Origin: Zeugodacus cucurbitae
Lineage: Eukaryota > Arthropoda > Insecta > Diptera > Tephritidae
Assembly (NCBI RefSeq): GCF_028554725.1
Contig: NC_071669.1
Span: 30,556,001-30,620,000, forward strand
DNA length: 64,000 nucleotides
Direction of reading: 5' to 3'
Shown: in pieces, positions 45,618-57,900 of the stretch
Position numbering within the stretch: position 1 is the first letter of the stretch
Layout of the letters: every line of letters begins with the position of its first letter
Position numbers and translations under genes: made by a program
Notes under the pieces: generated by a model
Database searches by the model: none
Seen by the model: only the letters and a program-made list of their open reading frames with translations
Told to the model about the DNA's origin: nothing

Positions 45618-47423
45618 ATGGAGAAATCTTTAAGCGACCAGCAATTCATACTCCGTTTGATAGAACACTACCAAACTTTAGAAGGATTGTGGAATACTCG
45701 CGTGGAGTCATATAGCAATCGAGAAGAAAAGAGGAAGCAGTATCACGTCCTTCTTGAAATATATAAAGAGCAATACCCAAATGCCACAATTGAAGATTTA
45801 AAAAAAAAAATAAATACTTTGCGTACCGGCTTCAGGCGGGAGAAGCAGCGATTGGCTGATTCCGAAAGAAGTGGTGCTGGAGCTGAAGATTGTGAATCAA
45901 ATTTATTTTATTATGCGCATATGCAATTTTTAAATGATGTGGAGACACCAAGTACATCAAGAAGTACTACAGTAAGTAAAATTAAAAAAAAAAACGTATA
46001 TTTCTATGAACTTTTATTTTTAAAATATATTTATAAACATAAAAAATATGTAGTTAAATTTAAAGTTATGCATATTTCGTTTGCCAAGAAACTGCCCCTT
46101 CGTTGCTAAAATATTCTGCAAAAGTCTCGCGAATTTCTTTGGCTTTATTTGAAGCATTCCGCATTTGTGTGCATTCCAGTGCATTAAGATGTATATCTTC
46201 ACGCCATTTTCCAATAACCAAATCCCCAGAGCTGGTAACTTCATTATCAATTATATCGGTGAATGAATACATTTTTTTTGCACGCAAAAAATTATGCAGA
46301 TAGCAACAAGCCAAAACAATGGTTTGTGCTTTTTCCGGCTCGACGGAAATGGTAGTTTGTAGAACACCAAATCGGGATACTAATATTCCAAACACATTCT
46401 CCACAATTCTGCGCGCTCTACTCAACCTGTAGTTAAAGATGCGTTCTTTGCTCGTGAGATTGGTGCCAGGATAGGGTTTCAAAAGGTTTTCATGCATTTG
46501 AAAAGCATTATCTCCAATGAAAACATATGGCAGAACTTTATTGCTATTTGGTAGTTGCGATGATGAAGGTATTTGTAAACATTTGTTGTAAATTGCTTTC
46601 CCAAAATCTGTTTTTTTTTTATAACACCACCATCAGAAATGCGCCCATTTGTACCAACATCCGCAACTATAAATTCATAATTTGCATTCACAGTTGCCAT
46701 GAGAACAATACTAAAAAATTTATTGTAATTATAGTAGAATGATCCTGAGTTTGGAGGTTTTTTTATAGCAATATGCTTTCCGTCCAATGCGCCTATGCAA
46801 TTTGGAAAATTCCAAAGTTCATAAAATTCTTCTGCAATTGATCTCCATTCCGATTCTGACTGCGGTTCCTGTATATAATAAAGAAAAAATATTATATTTT
46901 TTAAATAAATATTAATTAATATATAATTTAAAATATGTGTATTTTTATTTCTTTATCATTTCAGAATATTATTAAGGAAACTGTTCCAAAAGTTATTAAA
47001 CGAAAATCAGATGTTTCTGATGTTTTATTAGAAATTGCTACAAAACGTTTTGCAGCCAAGAGTACCACATCCACAACAACAATAACAAACTCCTGGGCTG
47101 TGAAATTAGACCGGATGGCTCCACAGCAGCGAATTTTATGCGAAAAATTTGTGGAGGATATTTTATTTGAGGGGCAGATGGGGACACTACACCGAAACTC
47201 AGTGCAAATTAATGGTCCAATGCACAATGCAGGGCAAATATTTAGCAGCAGCAGTTCCACACTTATGCATCTTACTGATGCTACTATATCAGTGAGTGAT
47301 GCTGAGACATCACAATCTCAAATATCGCATTTTTTTTTTCAAATTTCGCTGAATAATTTTTCATTAATTTTAATTTTAAGTACACATTTAATATATGAAA
47401 TAAAAAGTTATAATAAAACATAA
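45618..47423 (+). CDS. Harbinger accessory protein with MADF domain (two exons)
   Basis: Exon 1, 45,618-45,971 (118 codons): a MADF (Adf-1-type SANT/Myb) DNA-binding domain, QQFILRLIEHYQTLEGLWNT...NREEKRKQYHVLLEIYKE...NTLRTGFRREKQRL, residues ~8-80. Donor gtaagt at 45,972 and acceptor tttcag at 46,961-46,964, phase 0. Exon 2, 46,965-47,423 (152 codons): RKSDVSDVLLEIATKRF and APQQRILCEKFVEDILFEGQ, a BESS-like interaction segment. The last ~35 residues after a T10 run look unnatural, so a frameshift there is possible. It likely helps the transposase bind TIRs in the nucleus. The intron carries the main transposase exon on the other strand. Confidence 0.8.
46066..46868 (-). CDS. Harbinger DDE transposase, exon 2 (catalytic), one poly-A frameshift
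   Basis: Minus strand from the acceptor atatacag at 46,869-46,876: EPQSESEWRSIAEEFYELWN, then CIGALDGKHIAIKKPPNSG (first Asp), FIVADVGTNGRISDGGV (second Asp block), FIGDNAFQMHENLLKPYPG (third), NYRLSRARRIVENVFGIL (catalytic Glu) and IVLACCYLHNFLR, to TAA at 46,066. This is the DDE_Tnp_4 pattern of PIF/Harbinger. One frame change falls exactly in an A10 run at ~46,611-46,620, after DGGVIKKK. The exon lies wholly inside the MADF intron. Confidence 0.85.
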
Positions 47424-47469
47424 TCGATATTCTTTATTTATTGATGTAATAATTGAGGTTATAACTTAC

Positions 47470-47901
47470 CTTTATAAATGTTGAAAGAGACGAAATAATT
47501 GCCTCACAAGTTTCTATGATAATCAATCCAAGGGATCTAGGAGAAATTGCAGTTATAAATTTAAGATCTTCAAATTTATCTCCGGTCGCCAAATATCTTA
47601 ATGTTGCTGACAAACGCATGTTAGCTGGTATTGCTTCTCGCATCACTGTATTTTTTTTTTTTAATTAATGGCTCCACCTTGGTTAGTAGTTCATTAAATG
47701 TGTCGCAATCCATTCGCAAAAAATTACAATAATCCGTTTTGCTGGATATTTGTAATTCTGCGAGAAGATTTTCATGCGTAAACTTATTACGCTTTTTGTA
47801 CCAATTCTTCATCCACTCCGCCTTCTTCTTTTTCAATTTTTTTTTTTCATAAGAATTGCAGAACATGCCAATAATAGATAATCATCATCCGACGATGACA
47901 T
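47470..47901 (-). CDS. Harbinger DDE transposase, exon 1, two poly-A frameshifts
   Basis: The ATG at 47,901 opens MSSSDDDYLLLACSAIL, the usual acidic start of PIF transposases. The frame changes in an A11 run near 47,840, continues KKAEWMKNWYKKRNKFTHEN and DYCNFLRMDCDTFNELLTKV, and changes again in an A11 run near 47,655. It then reads NTVMREAIPANMRLSATLRY, LATGDKFEDLKFITAISPRS, and ends STFIK before gtaagt (47,469-47,464). The 601-bp intron (46,869-47,469) contains MADF exon 2 on the other strand. Confidence 0.8.
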
Positions 47902-48038
47902 GATGACCGTTCGTTACGAGCTCAAAACTAAACTGATGTTTGACGTGTTAATTTGAACGTTTGCGGGCAACACACGATTGAACATCACTAACACATATGC
48001 ACTGTTTGACGCAATTATTTGATCGTCTCCAGGGCACT

Positions 48039-48999
48039 TTATCAGTGTGGCTTTAGACCTGGAAAATCGACAACTGACCAGATATTCACCATGCGCCAAA
48101 TTTTGGAGAAGACCCGTGAAAAGAGGATCGACACACACCACCTTTTTGTCGATTTTAAAGCTGCTTTCGACAGCACGAAAAGGAGTTGCCTTTACGCCGC
48201 GATGTCTGAATTTGGTATCCCCGCAAAACAAATACGGCTGTGTAAATTGACGTTGAGCAACACCAAAAGCTCCGTCATGATTGGGAAGGACCTCTCCGAG
48301 CCGTTCGATACCAAACGAGGTTTCAGACAAGGTGACTCACTATCGTGCGACTTCTTTAACCTGATGCTGGAAAAAATTATAAGAGCTGCAGAGCTAAACC
48401 GAGAAGGTACAATCTTCTACAAGAGTGTACAGCTCCTGGCGTACGCCGATGATATTGATATCATCGGAAGCAACAACCGCGCCGTTTGTTCTGCTTTTTC
48501 CCGCATGGATAAGGAGGCGAAGCGAATGGGTCTGGAGGTGAATGAGGAGAAGACGAAATATCTCCTGTCATCAAACAAACAGTCGGCGCATTCGCGTCTT
48601 GGCTCCCACGTCACTGTTGACAGTCATAACTTCGAGGTCGTAGATAATTTCGTATACCTGGGAACCAGCATCAACAACACGAACAATGTCAGCCTCGAAA
48701 TCCAGCGCAGAATAACTCTTGCCAACAGGTGCTACTTTGGACTGAGTAGGCAATTGAACAGTAAAGTCCTCTCTCGACGAACCAAAATCAAGCTCTACAA
48801 GTCGCTTATCATTCCCGTCCTGCTTTACGGTGCAGAAGCTTGGACGATGTCAACATCAGATGAGACGACACTAGGAGTTTTCGAGAGGAAAATTTTGCGT
48901 AAGATTTATGGTCCTCAGAACATTGGCAACGGCGAATACCGCAGACGATGGAACGATGAGCTGTACGAGTTATACGACGACATTGACATAGTGACATAA
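48039..48999 (+). pseudogene. RTE-type ORF, 3' part: reverse transcriptase core
   Basis: Continues the ORF broken at 44,381: YQCGFRPGKSTTDQIFTMRQ, HHLFVDFKAAFDSTKR (motif A), GFRQGDSLSCDFFNLMLEKI (motif B), LLAYADDIDIIG (motif C, intact), GLEVNEEKTKYL and NFVYLGTSINNTNNVSLEIQ. The thumb/connection region ERKILRKIYGP follows. The frame is open for 320 codons. It stops at DIDIVT with a TAA made at the join with satellite DNA (48,997-48,999); the usual GHVxRM...GRPxxRW C-terminus is missing. Confidence 0.85.
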
Positions 49000-51900
49000 A
49001 GTGAACTTTGATCATAAATCTGATTAAATACAAAATAAATGATTATAAATAAATGTTCTTTATGTTTTTATTTGTCGATATTCAACTTGCACGAAAGTGA
49101 ACTTTGATCATAAATCTGATAAAATACAAAATAAATGAGTATGAATAAATGTTCTTTATGTTTTTATTTGTCTATATTCAACTTGCAAGAAAGTGAACTT
49201 TTATCATGAATCTGATAAAATGCAAAATAAATGATTATGAATAAATATTGTTTATGTTTTTATTTGCCGATATTTAACTTGCAAGAAAGTGAACTTTGAT
49301 CATAAATCTTATAAAAAACAAAATAAATGATTATGAATAAATATTGTTTACGTTTTTATTTGTCGATATTCAACTTGCAAGAAAGTGAACTTTGATCATA
49401 AATCTGATGAAATACAAAATAAATGATTATGAATAAATATTGTTTCTGTTTTTATTTGTCGATATTCAACTTGCAAGAAGGTGAACTTTGATCATAAATC
49501 TGAGAAAACTCAAAATAATTGATTATGAATAAATGTTCTTTATGTTTCTATTTGCCGATAAACAACTTGCAAGAAAGTGAAGTTTGATCATAAATCAGAT
49601 AAAATACAAAATAAATGATTATGAATAAATATTGCTTCTGTTTTTATTTGTCGATAAGCAAATTGCAAGAAAGTGAACTTTGATCGTAAATCTATTGAAA
49701 TACAAATTAAATGATTATGAATAAATATTCCTTTTGTTGTTATTTGTCGATATTCAACTTGCAAGAAAGTGAACTTTGATCATAAATCTGAGAAAACTCA
49801 AAATAAATGATTATGAATAAATGTTCTTTATGTTTCTATGTGTCGATACACAATTTGCAAAAAAGTTAATTTTGAACATAAATCTAAAAAACCTTTTTCT
49901 TCTATTCGTCGATAACCAACTTGCACGAAAGTGAATTTTGATCTTAAATCTGAAAAAATACAAAATAAATGATTATGAATAAATGTTGTTTATATTTCTA
50001 TTTGTCGACAAACAACGTGCAAGAAAGTGAACTTTGATCATAAATCTGATAAAATACAAAATAAACGATTATGAATAAATATTCCTTATGTTGTTATTTG
50101 TCGATATTCAACTTGCAAGAAAGTGAACTTTGATCATAAATCTGAGAAAACTCAAAATAAATGATTATGAATAAATGTTCTTTATGTTTATATGTGTCGA
50201 TACACAATTTGCAAAAAAGTTAATTTTGAACATAAATCTAAAAAATCTTTATTCTTCTATTCGTCGATAACCAACTTGCGCGAAAGTGAATTTTGATCTT
50301 AAATCTGATAAAATACAAAATAAATGATTTCTTATGTTTTTATTTGTCGATATTCAACTTGCAAAAAAGTGAACTTTGATCATAAAGCGAAAACTTCAAA
50401 TAAATAATTATGAATAAATGTTCTTTATGTTTCTATTTGTCGATAAACAACTTGCAAGAATGTGAACTTTGATCATAAATCTGATGAAATACAAAATAAA
50501 TGATTATGAATAAATATTCTTTATGTTTTTGATTGTCGATATACAACTTGCAAGAAAGTGAATTTTAAACATAACTCTGAGAAATCTAAAAAACCTTTAT
50601 TCTTCTATTTGTCGATATTCAACTTGCACGAAAGTGAACTTTGATCATAAATCTGATAAAATACAAAATAAATGATTATGAATAAATATTCTTTATGTTT
50701 TTATTTGTCTATATTCAACTTGCAAGAAAGTGAACTTTTATCATGAATCTGATAAAATGCAAAATAAATGATTATGAATAAATATTGTTTATGTTTTTAT
50801 TTGTCGATATTTAACTTGCAAGAAAGTGAACTTTGATCATAAATCTTATAAAAAACAAAATAAATGATTATGAATAAATATTGTTTACGTTTTTATTTGT
50901 CGATATTCAACTTGCAAGAAAGTGAACTTTGATCATAAATCTGATAAAATACAAAATAAATGAGTATGAATAAATGTTCTTTATGTTTTTATTTGTCTAT
51001 ATTCAACTTGCAAGAAAGTGAACTTTTATCATGAATCTGAGAAAATGCAAAATAAATGATTATGAATAAATATTGTTTATGTTTTTATTTGTCGATATTT
51101 AACTTGCAAGAAAGTGAACTTTGATCATAAATCTTATAAAAAACAAAATAAATGATTATGAATAAATATTGTTTACGTTTTTATTTGTCGATATTCAACT
51201 TGCAAGAAAGTGAACTTTGATCATAAATCTGATGAAATACAAAATAAATGATTATGAATAAATATTGTTTCTGTTTTTATTTGTCGATATTCAACTTGCA
51301 AGAAGGTGAACTTTGATCATAAATCTGAGAAAACTCAAAATAATTGATTATGAATAAATGTTCTTTATGTTTCTATTTGCCGATAAACAACTTGCAAGAA
51401 AGTGAAGTTTGATCATAAATCAGATAATATACAAAATAAATGATTATGAATAAATATTGCTTCTGTTTTTATTTGTCGATAAGCAAATTGCAAGAAAGTG
51501 AACTTTGATCATAAATCTGAGAAAACTCAAAATAAATGATTATGAATAAATGTTCTTTATGTTTCTATGTGTCGATACACAATTTGCAAAAAAGTTAATT
51601 TTGAACATAAATCTAAAAAATCTTTATTCTTCTATTCGTCGATAACCAACTTGGACGAAAGTGAATTTTGATCTTAAATCTGAAAAAATACAAAATAAAT
51701 GATTATGAATAAATGTTGTTTATATTTCTATTTGTCGACAAACAACGTGCAAGAAAGTGAACTTTGATCATAAATCTGATAAAATACAAAATAAACGATT
51801 ATGAATAAATATTCCTTATGTTGTTATTTGTCGATATTCAACTTGCAAGAAAGTGAACTTTGATCATAAATCTGAGAAAACTCAAAATAAATGATTATGA

Positions 51901-54900
51901 ATAAATGTTCTTTATGTTTCTATGTGTCGATACACAATTTGCAAAAAAGTTAATTTTGAACATAAATCTAAAAAATCTTTATTCTTCTATTCGTCGATAA
52001 CCAACTTGCGCGAAAGTGAATTTTGATCTTAAATCTGATAAAATACAAAATAAATGATTTCTTATGTTTTTATTTGTCGATATTCAACTTGCAAAAAAGT
52101 GAACTTTGATCATAAAGCGAAAACTTCAAATAAATAATTATGAATAAATGTTCTTTATGTTTCTATTTGTCGATAAACAACTTGCAAGAATGTGAACTTT
52201 GATCATAAATCTGATGAAATACAAAATAAATGATTATGAATAAATATTCTTTATGTTTTTGATTGTCGATATACAACTTGCAAGAAAGTGAATTTTAAAC
52301 ATAACTCTGAGAAATCTAAAAAACCTTTATTCTTCTATTTGTCGATAGCTAACTTGCACGAAAGTGAACTTTAATCATAAATCTGATAAAATACAAAATA
52401 AATGATTATGAATAAATATTCTTTATGTTTTTATTTGTCGATATACAACTTGCAAGAAAGTGAATTTTAAACATAACTCTGAGAAATCTAAAAAATCTTT
52501 ATTCTTCTATTTATCGATAGCCAACTTGCACGAAAGTGAACTTTGATCATAACTCTGATAAAATGCAAAATAAATGATTATGAATAAATATTGTTTATGT
52601 TTTTATTTGTCGATATTCAACTTGCAAGAAAGTGAACTTTGATCATAAATCTGATAAAATGCAAAATAAATGATTATGAATAAATATTGTTTATGTTTTT
52701 ATTTGTCGATATTCAACTTGCAAGAAAGTGAACTTTGATCATAAATCTGAGAAAACTCAAAATAAATAATTATGAATAAATGTTCTTTATGTTTCTATTT
52801 GGCTATAAACAACTTGCAAGAAAGTGGACTTTGATCATAACTCTGATAAAATACAAAATAAATGATTATGAATAAATGTTCTTTCTGTTTTTATTTGTCT
52901 ATATTTAACTTGCAAGGAAGTGAACTCTGATCATAAATATGCGTAAACTCAAAATAATTGATTATGAATAAATGTTCTTTATGTTTCTATTTGTCGATAA
53001 ACAACTTGCAAGCACGTGAATTTTAAACATAACTCTGAGAAATCTAAAAAATGTTTATTCTTCTATTTGTCGATAGCCAACTTGCACGAAAGTGAACTTT
53101 GATCATAACTCTGATAAAATGCAAAATAAATGATTATGAATAAATATTGTTTATGTTTTTATTTGTCGATATTCAACTTGCAAGAAAGTGAACTTTCATC
53201 TTAAATCTGATAAAATACAAAATAAATGATTATGAATAAATGTTGTTTATATTTCTATTTGTCGACAAACAACTTGCAAGAAAGTGAACTTTGATCATAA
53301 ATCTAAATATTATCATAAATATTCCTTATGTTTTTATTTGTCGATATAGAACTTGCAAGAAAGTGAATTTTAAACATAACTCTGAGAAATCTAAAAAATC
53401 TTTATTCTTCTATTTGTCGATAGCCAACTTGCACGAAAGTGAACTTTGATCATAACTCTGATAAAATGCAAAATAAATGATTATGAATAAATATTGTTTA
53501 TGTTTTCATTTGTCGATATTCAACTTGCAAGAAAGTGAACTTTGATCATAATTCTGATAAAATGCAAAATAAATGATTATGAATAAATATTGTTTATGGT
53601 TTTATTTGTCGATATTCAACTTGCAAGAAAGTGAACTTTGATCATAAATCTGAGAAAACTCAAAATAAATAATTATGAATAAATGTTCTTTATGTTTCTA
53701 CTTGGCTATAAACAACTTGCAAGAAAGTGGACTTTGATCATAACTCTGATAAAATACAAAATAAATGATTATGAATAAATGTTCTTTATGTTTTTATTTG
53801 TCTATATTTAACTTGCAAGGAAGCGAACTCTGATCATAAATATGCGTAAACTAAAAATAATTGATTATGAAAAAATGTTCTTTATGTTTCTATTTGTCGA
53901 TAAACAACTTGCAAGAAAGTGAATTTTAAACATAACTCTGAGAAATCTAAAAAATCTTTATTCTTCTATTTGTCGATAGCCAACTTGCACGAAAGTGAAC
54001 TTTGATCATAACTCTGATAAAATGCAAAATAAATGATTATGAATAAATATTGTTTATGTTTTTATTTGTCGATATTCAACTTGCAAGAAAGTGAACTTTG
54101 ATCATAAATCTGATAAAATGCAAAATAAATGATTATGAATAAATATTGTTTATGTTTTTATTTGTCGATATTCAACTTGCAAGAAAGTGAACTTTGATCA
54201 TAAATCTGAGAAAACTCAAAATAAATAATTATGACTAAATGTTCTTTATGTTTCTATTTGGCGATAAACATCTTGCAAGAAAGTGAACTTTGATCATAAC
54301 TCTGATAAAATACAAAATAAATGATTATGAATAAATGTTCTTTAAGCTTTTATTTGTCTATATTTAACTTGCAAGGAAGTGAACTCTGATCATAAATATG
54401 CGTAAACTCAAAATAATTGATTATGAATAAATGTTCTTTATGTTTCTATTTGTCGATAAACAACTTGCAAGAAAGTGAATTTTAAACATAACTCTGAGAA
54501 ATCTAAAAAATCTTTATTCTTCTATTTGTCGATGCAAACTTGCACGAAAGTGACCTTTGATCATAAATCTGATAAAATACAAAATAAATGATTATGAATA
54601 AATATTGTTTATGTTTTTATTTGTCGATATTCAACTTGCAAGAAAGTGAACTTTGATCATAAATCTGATAAAATGCAAAATAAATGATTATGAATAAATA
54701 TTCTTTTTTTTATTTGTCGATATTCAACTTACAAGAAAGTGAACTTTGATCATAAATCTGATAAAACTAAATTAAATGATTATGAATAAATGTGCTATAT
54801 GTTTTTATTTGCAGATGTACAACTTGCAAGAAAGTAAATTATGATCATAAATCTAAGAAAACTATAAATAAATAATTATGAATAAATGTTCTTTATGTTT

Positions 54901-57900
54901 AAATTCATCGATAAACAACTTGCAAGAAAGTGAACTATGATCATAAATCTGATAAAATACAAAATAAATGATTATGAATAAATCTTGTTTATGTTTTTAT
55001 TTGTCGATATTCAACTTGCAAGAAAGTGAACTTTGATCATAAATCTAATAAAATACAAAAAAAATGATTGTGAGTAATTATTGTTTATGTTCTTATTTGT
55101 CGATATTCAACTTGCAAGAAAGTGAACTATGATCATAAATCTGAGAAATCTCAAAATAAATGATTATGAATAAATGTTCTTTATGTTTCTCTTTGTCGAT
55201 AAACAACTTGCAAGAAAGTGATTATGATCATAAATCTGAGAAAACTATAAATAAATAATTATGAATAAATGTTCTTTATGTTTCTATTTATCGATAAACA
55301 ACTTGCAAGAAAGAGGATTTTAATCTTAAATATTATAAAATGCAAAATAAATGATAATGAATAAATATTCCATATGTTTTTATTTGTCCTTATGTTTTTA
55401 TTTGTCGATATTCAACTTGCAAGAAAGTGAACTTTGATCATAAATCTAATAAAATACAAAAAAAAAATGATTGTGAGTAATTATTGTTTATGTTCTTATT
55501 TGTCGATATTCAACTTGCCAGAAAGTGAACAATAATCGTAAATCTGATAAAATACAAAATAAATGATTATGAATAAATCTTGTTTATGTTTTTATTTGTC
55601 GATATTCAACTTGCAAGAAAGTGAACTTTGATCATAAATCTAATAAAATACAAAATAAATGATTATGAATAAATGTTCTTTATGTTTCTCTTTGTCGATA
55701 AACAACTTGCAAGAAAGTGATTATGATCATAAATCTGCGAAAACTCAAAATAAATGATTATGAATAAATGTTCTTTATGTTTCTCTTTGTCGATAAACAA
55801 CTTGCAAGAAAGAGGATTTTAATCTTAAATATTATAAAATGCAAAATAAATGATAATGAATAAATATTCCATATGTTTTTATTTGTCCTTATGTTTTTAT
55901 TTGTCGATATTCAACTTGCAAGAAAGTGAACTTCGATCATCAATATGAGAAAACTAAAAATAAATAATTATGAATAAATGTTCTTTATGTTTCTATTTAT
56001 CGATAAACAACTTGCACGAAAGTGAACTTTTATCATAAATCTACGAAAACTGAAAATAAATGATTATGAATAAATGTTCTTTATGTTTCTATTTATCGAT
56101 AAACAACTTACAAGAAAGTGAACTTTGATCATAAATCTGAGAAAACTCAAAATAAATAATTATGAATAAATGTTCTTTATGTTTCTATTTATCGATAAAC
56201 AACTTGAAAGAAAGTGAACTTTGATCATAAATCTACGAAAACTCTAAATGATTATGAATAAATGTTCTTTATGTTTATATTTGTCGATAAACAACTTGCA
56301 AGAAAGTGGATTTTGATCTTAGATATTATAAAATGCAAAATAAATGATTATGAATAAATATTCCTTATGTTTTTATTTGTCCTTATGTTTTTATTTGTCG
56401 ATATTCAACTTGCAAGAAAGTGAACTTTGACGATAAATCTGCGAAAACTCCAAATAAATGGTTATGAATAAATGTTCTTTATGTTTCTATTTGTCGATAA
56501 ACAACTTGCATGAAAGTGGATTTTGACCTTAAATATTATAAAATTCAAAATAAATGATTATGAATAAATATTCCTTATGTTTTTATTTGTCGATATTCAA
56601 CTTGCAAGAAAGTGAACTTTGATGATAAATCTGCGAAAACTCCAAATAAATAATTATGAATAAATGTTCTTTATGTTTCTATTTATCGATAAACAACTTG
56701 CAAGAAAGTGAACTTTGATCATAAATCTGAGAAAACTCAAATTAAATAATTATGAATAAATGTTCTTTATGTTTCTATTTATCGATAAAACACTTGCAAG
56801 AAAGTGAACTTTGATCATAAATCTGAGAAAACTCAAAATAAATAATTATGAATAAATGTTCTTTATGTTTCTATTTATCGATAAACAACTTGAGAGAAAG
56901 TGAACTTTGATCATAAATCTGAGAAAACTCAAAATAAATAATTATGAATAAATGTTCTTTATGTTTCTATTTATCGATAAACAACTTGCAAGAAAGTGAA
57001 CTTTGATCATAAATCTGAGAAAACTCAAAATAAATAATTATGAATAAATGTTCTTCATGTTTCTATTTATCGATAAACAACTTGCCAGAAAGTGAACAAT
57101 GATCATAAATCTGATAAAATACAAAATAAATGATTATGAATAAATCTTGTTTATGTTTTTATTTGTCGATATTCAACTTGCAAGAAAGTGAACTTTGATC
57201 ATAAATCTAATAAAATACAAAACAAATGATTGTGAATAATTATTGTTTATGTTCTTATTTGTTGATATTCAACTTGCAAGAAAGTGAACCATGATCATAA
57301 ATCTGCGAAAACTCAAAATAAATGATTATGAATAAATGTTCTTTATGTTTCTCTTTGTTGATAAACAACTTGCATTAAAGAGGATTTTAATCTTAAATAT
57401 TATAAAATGCAAAATAAATGATAATGAATAAATATTCCATATGTTTTTATTTGTCCTTATGTTTTTGTTTGTCGATATTCAACTTGCAAGAAAGTGAACT
57501 TTGATCATAAATCTGAGAAATCTCAAAATAAATGATTATGACTAAATGTTCTTTATGTTTCTATTTATCGATAAACAACTTGCACGAAAGTGAACTTTTA
57601 TCATAAATCTACGAAAACTGAAAATAAATGATTATGAATAAATGTTCTTAATGTTTCTATTTGCAGATGTACAACTTGCAAGAAAGTGATTATGATCATA
57701 AATCTGAGAAAACTATAAATAAATAATTATGAATAAATGTTCTTTATGTTTCTATTTATCGATAAACAACTTGCCAGAAAGTGAACAATGATCATAAATC
57801 TGATAAAATACAAAATAAATGATTATGAATAAATCTTGTTTATGTTTTTATTTGTCGATATTCAACTTGCAAGAAAGTGAACTTTGATCATAAATCTAAT

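Larger units (their letters stand above)
44382..48038. mobile_element. PIF/Harbinger transposon, 36-bp perfect TIRs, TTA duplication
   Basis: AGTGCCCTGGAGACGATCAA opens a 36-bp TIR at 44,382-44,417, perfectly inverted at 48,003-48,038. TTA flanks both ends (44,379-44,381 and 48,039-48,041), the 3-bp target of this superfamily. The 3,657-bp element holds a minisatellite (44,640-45,617), a + strand MADF gene (45,618-47,423) and a - strand DDE transposase gene (47,901-46,066). The perfect TIRs and target duplication argue for a young insertion. MADF-type partner proteins beside PIF transposases are known in Drosophila. Confidence 0.95.
42366..48997 (+). mobile_element. RTE-type LINE copy 2, split by Harbinger, 3'-truncated
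   Basis: The left part is 42,366-44,381 and the right part 48,039-48,997. The Harbinger insertion between them duplicated TTA; copy 1 (33,136-33,160, 'gattgaaccttatcagtgtgg') shows the empty site. It has a 5' UTR and endonuclease but ends within the RT-downstream region at DIDIVT, without the C-terminal domain or 3' UTR. Satellite DNA lies directly on both sides. Confidence 0.9.

Noticed and set aside
45389..45649. 86-codon minus-strand open frame rich in Phe, Leu and Tyr
   Set aside because: It is the direct translation of the AATAAAGTGAA minisatellite; low complexity, no coding signal.
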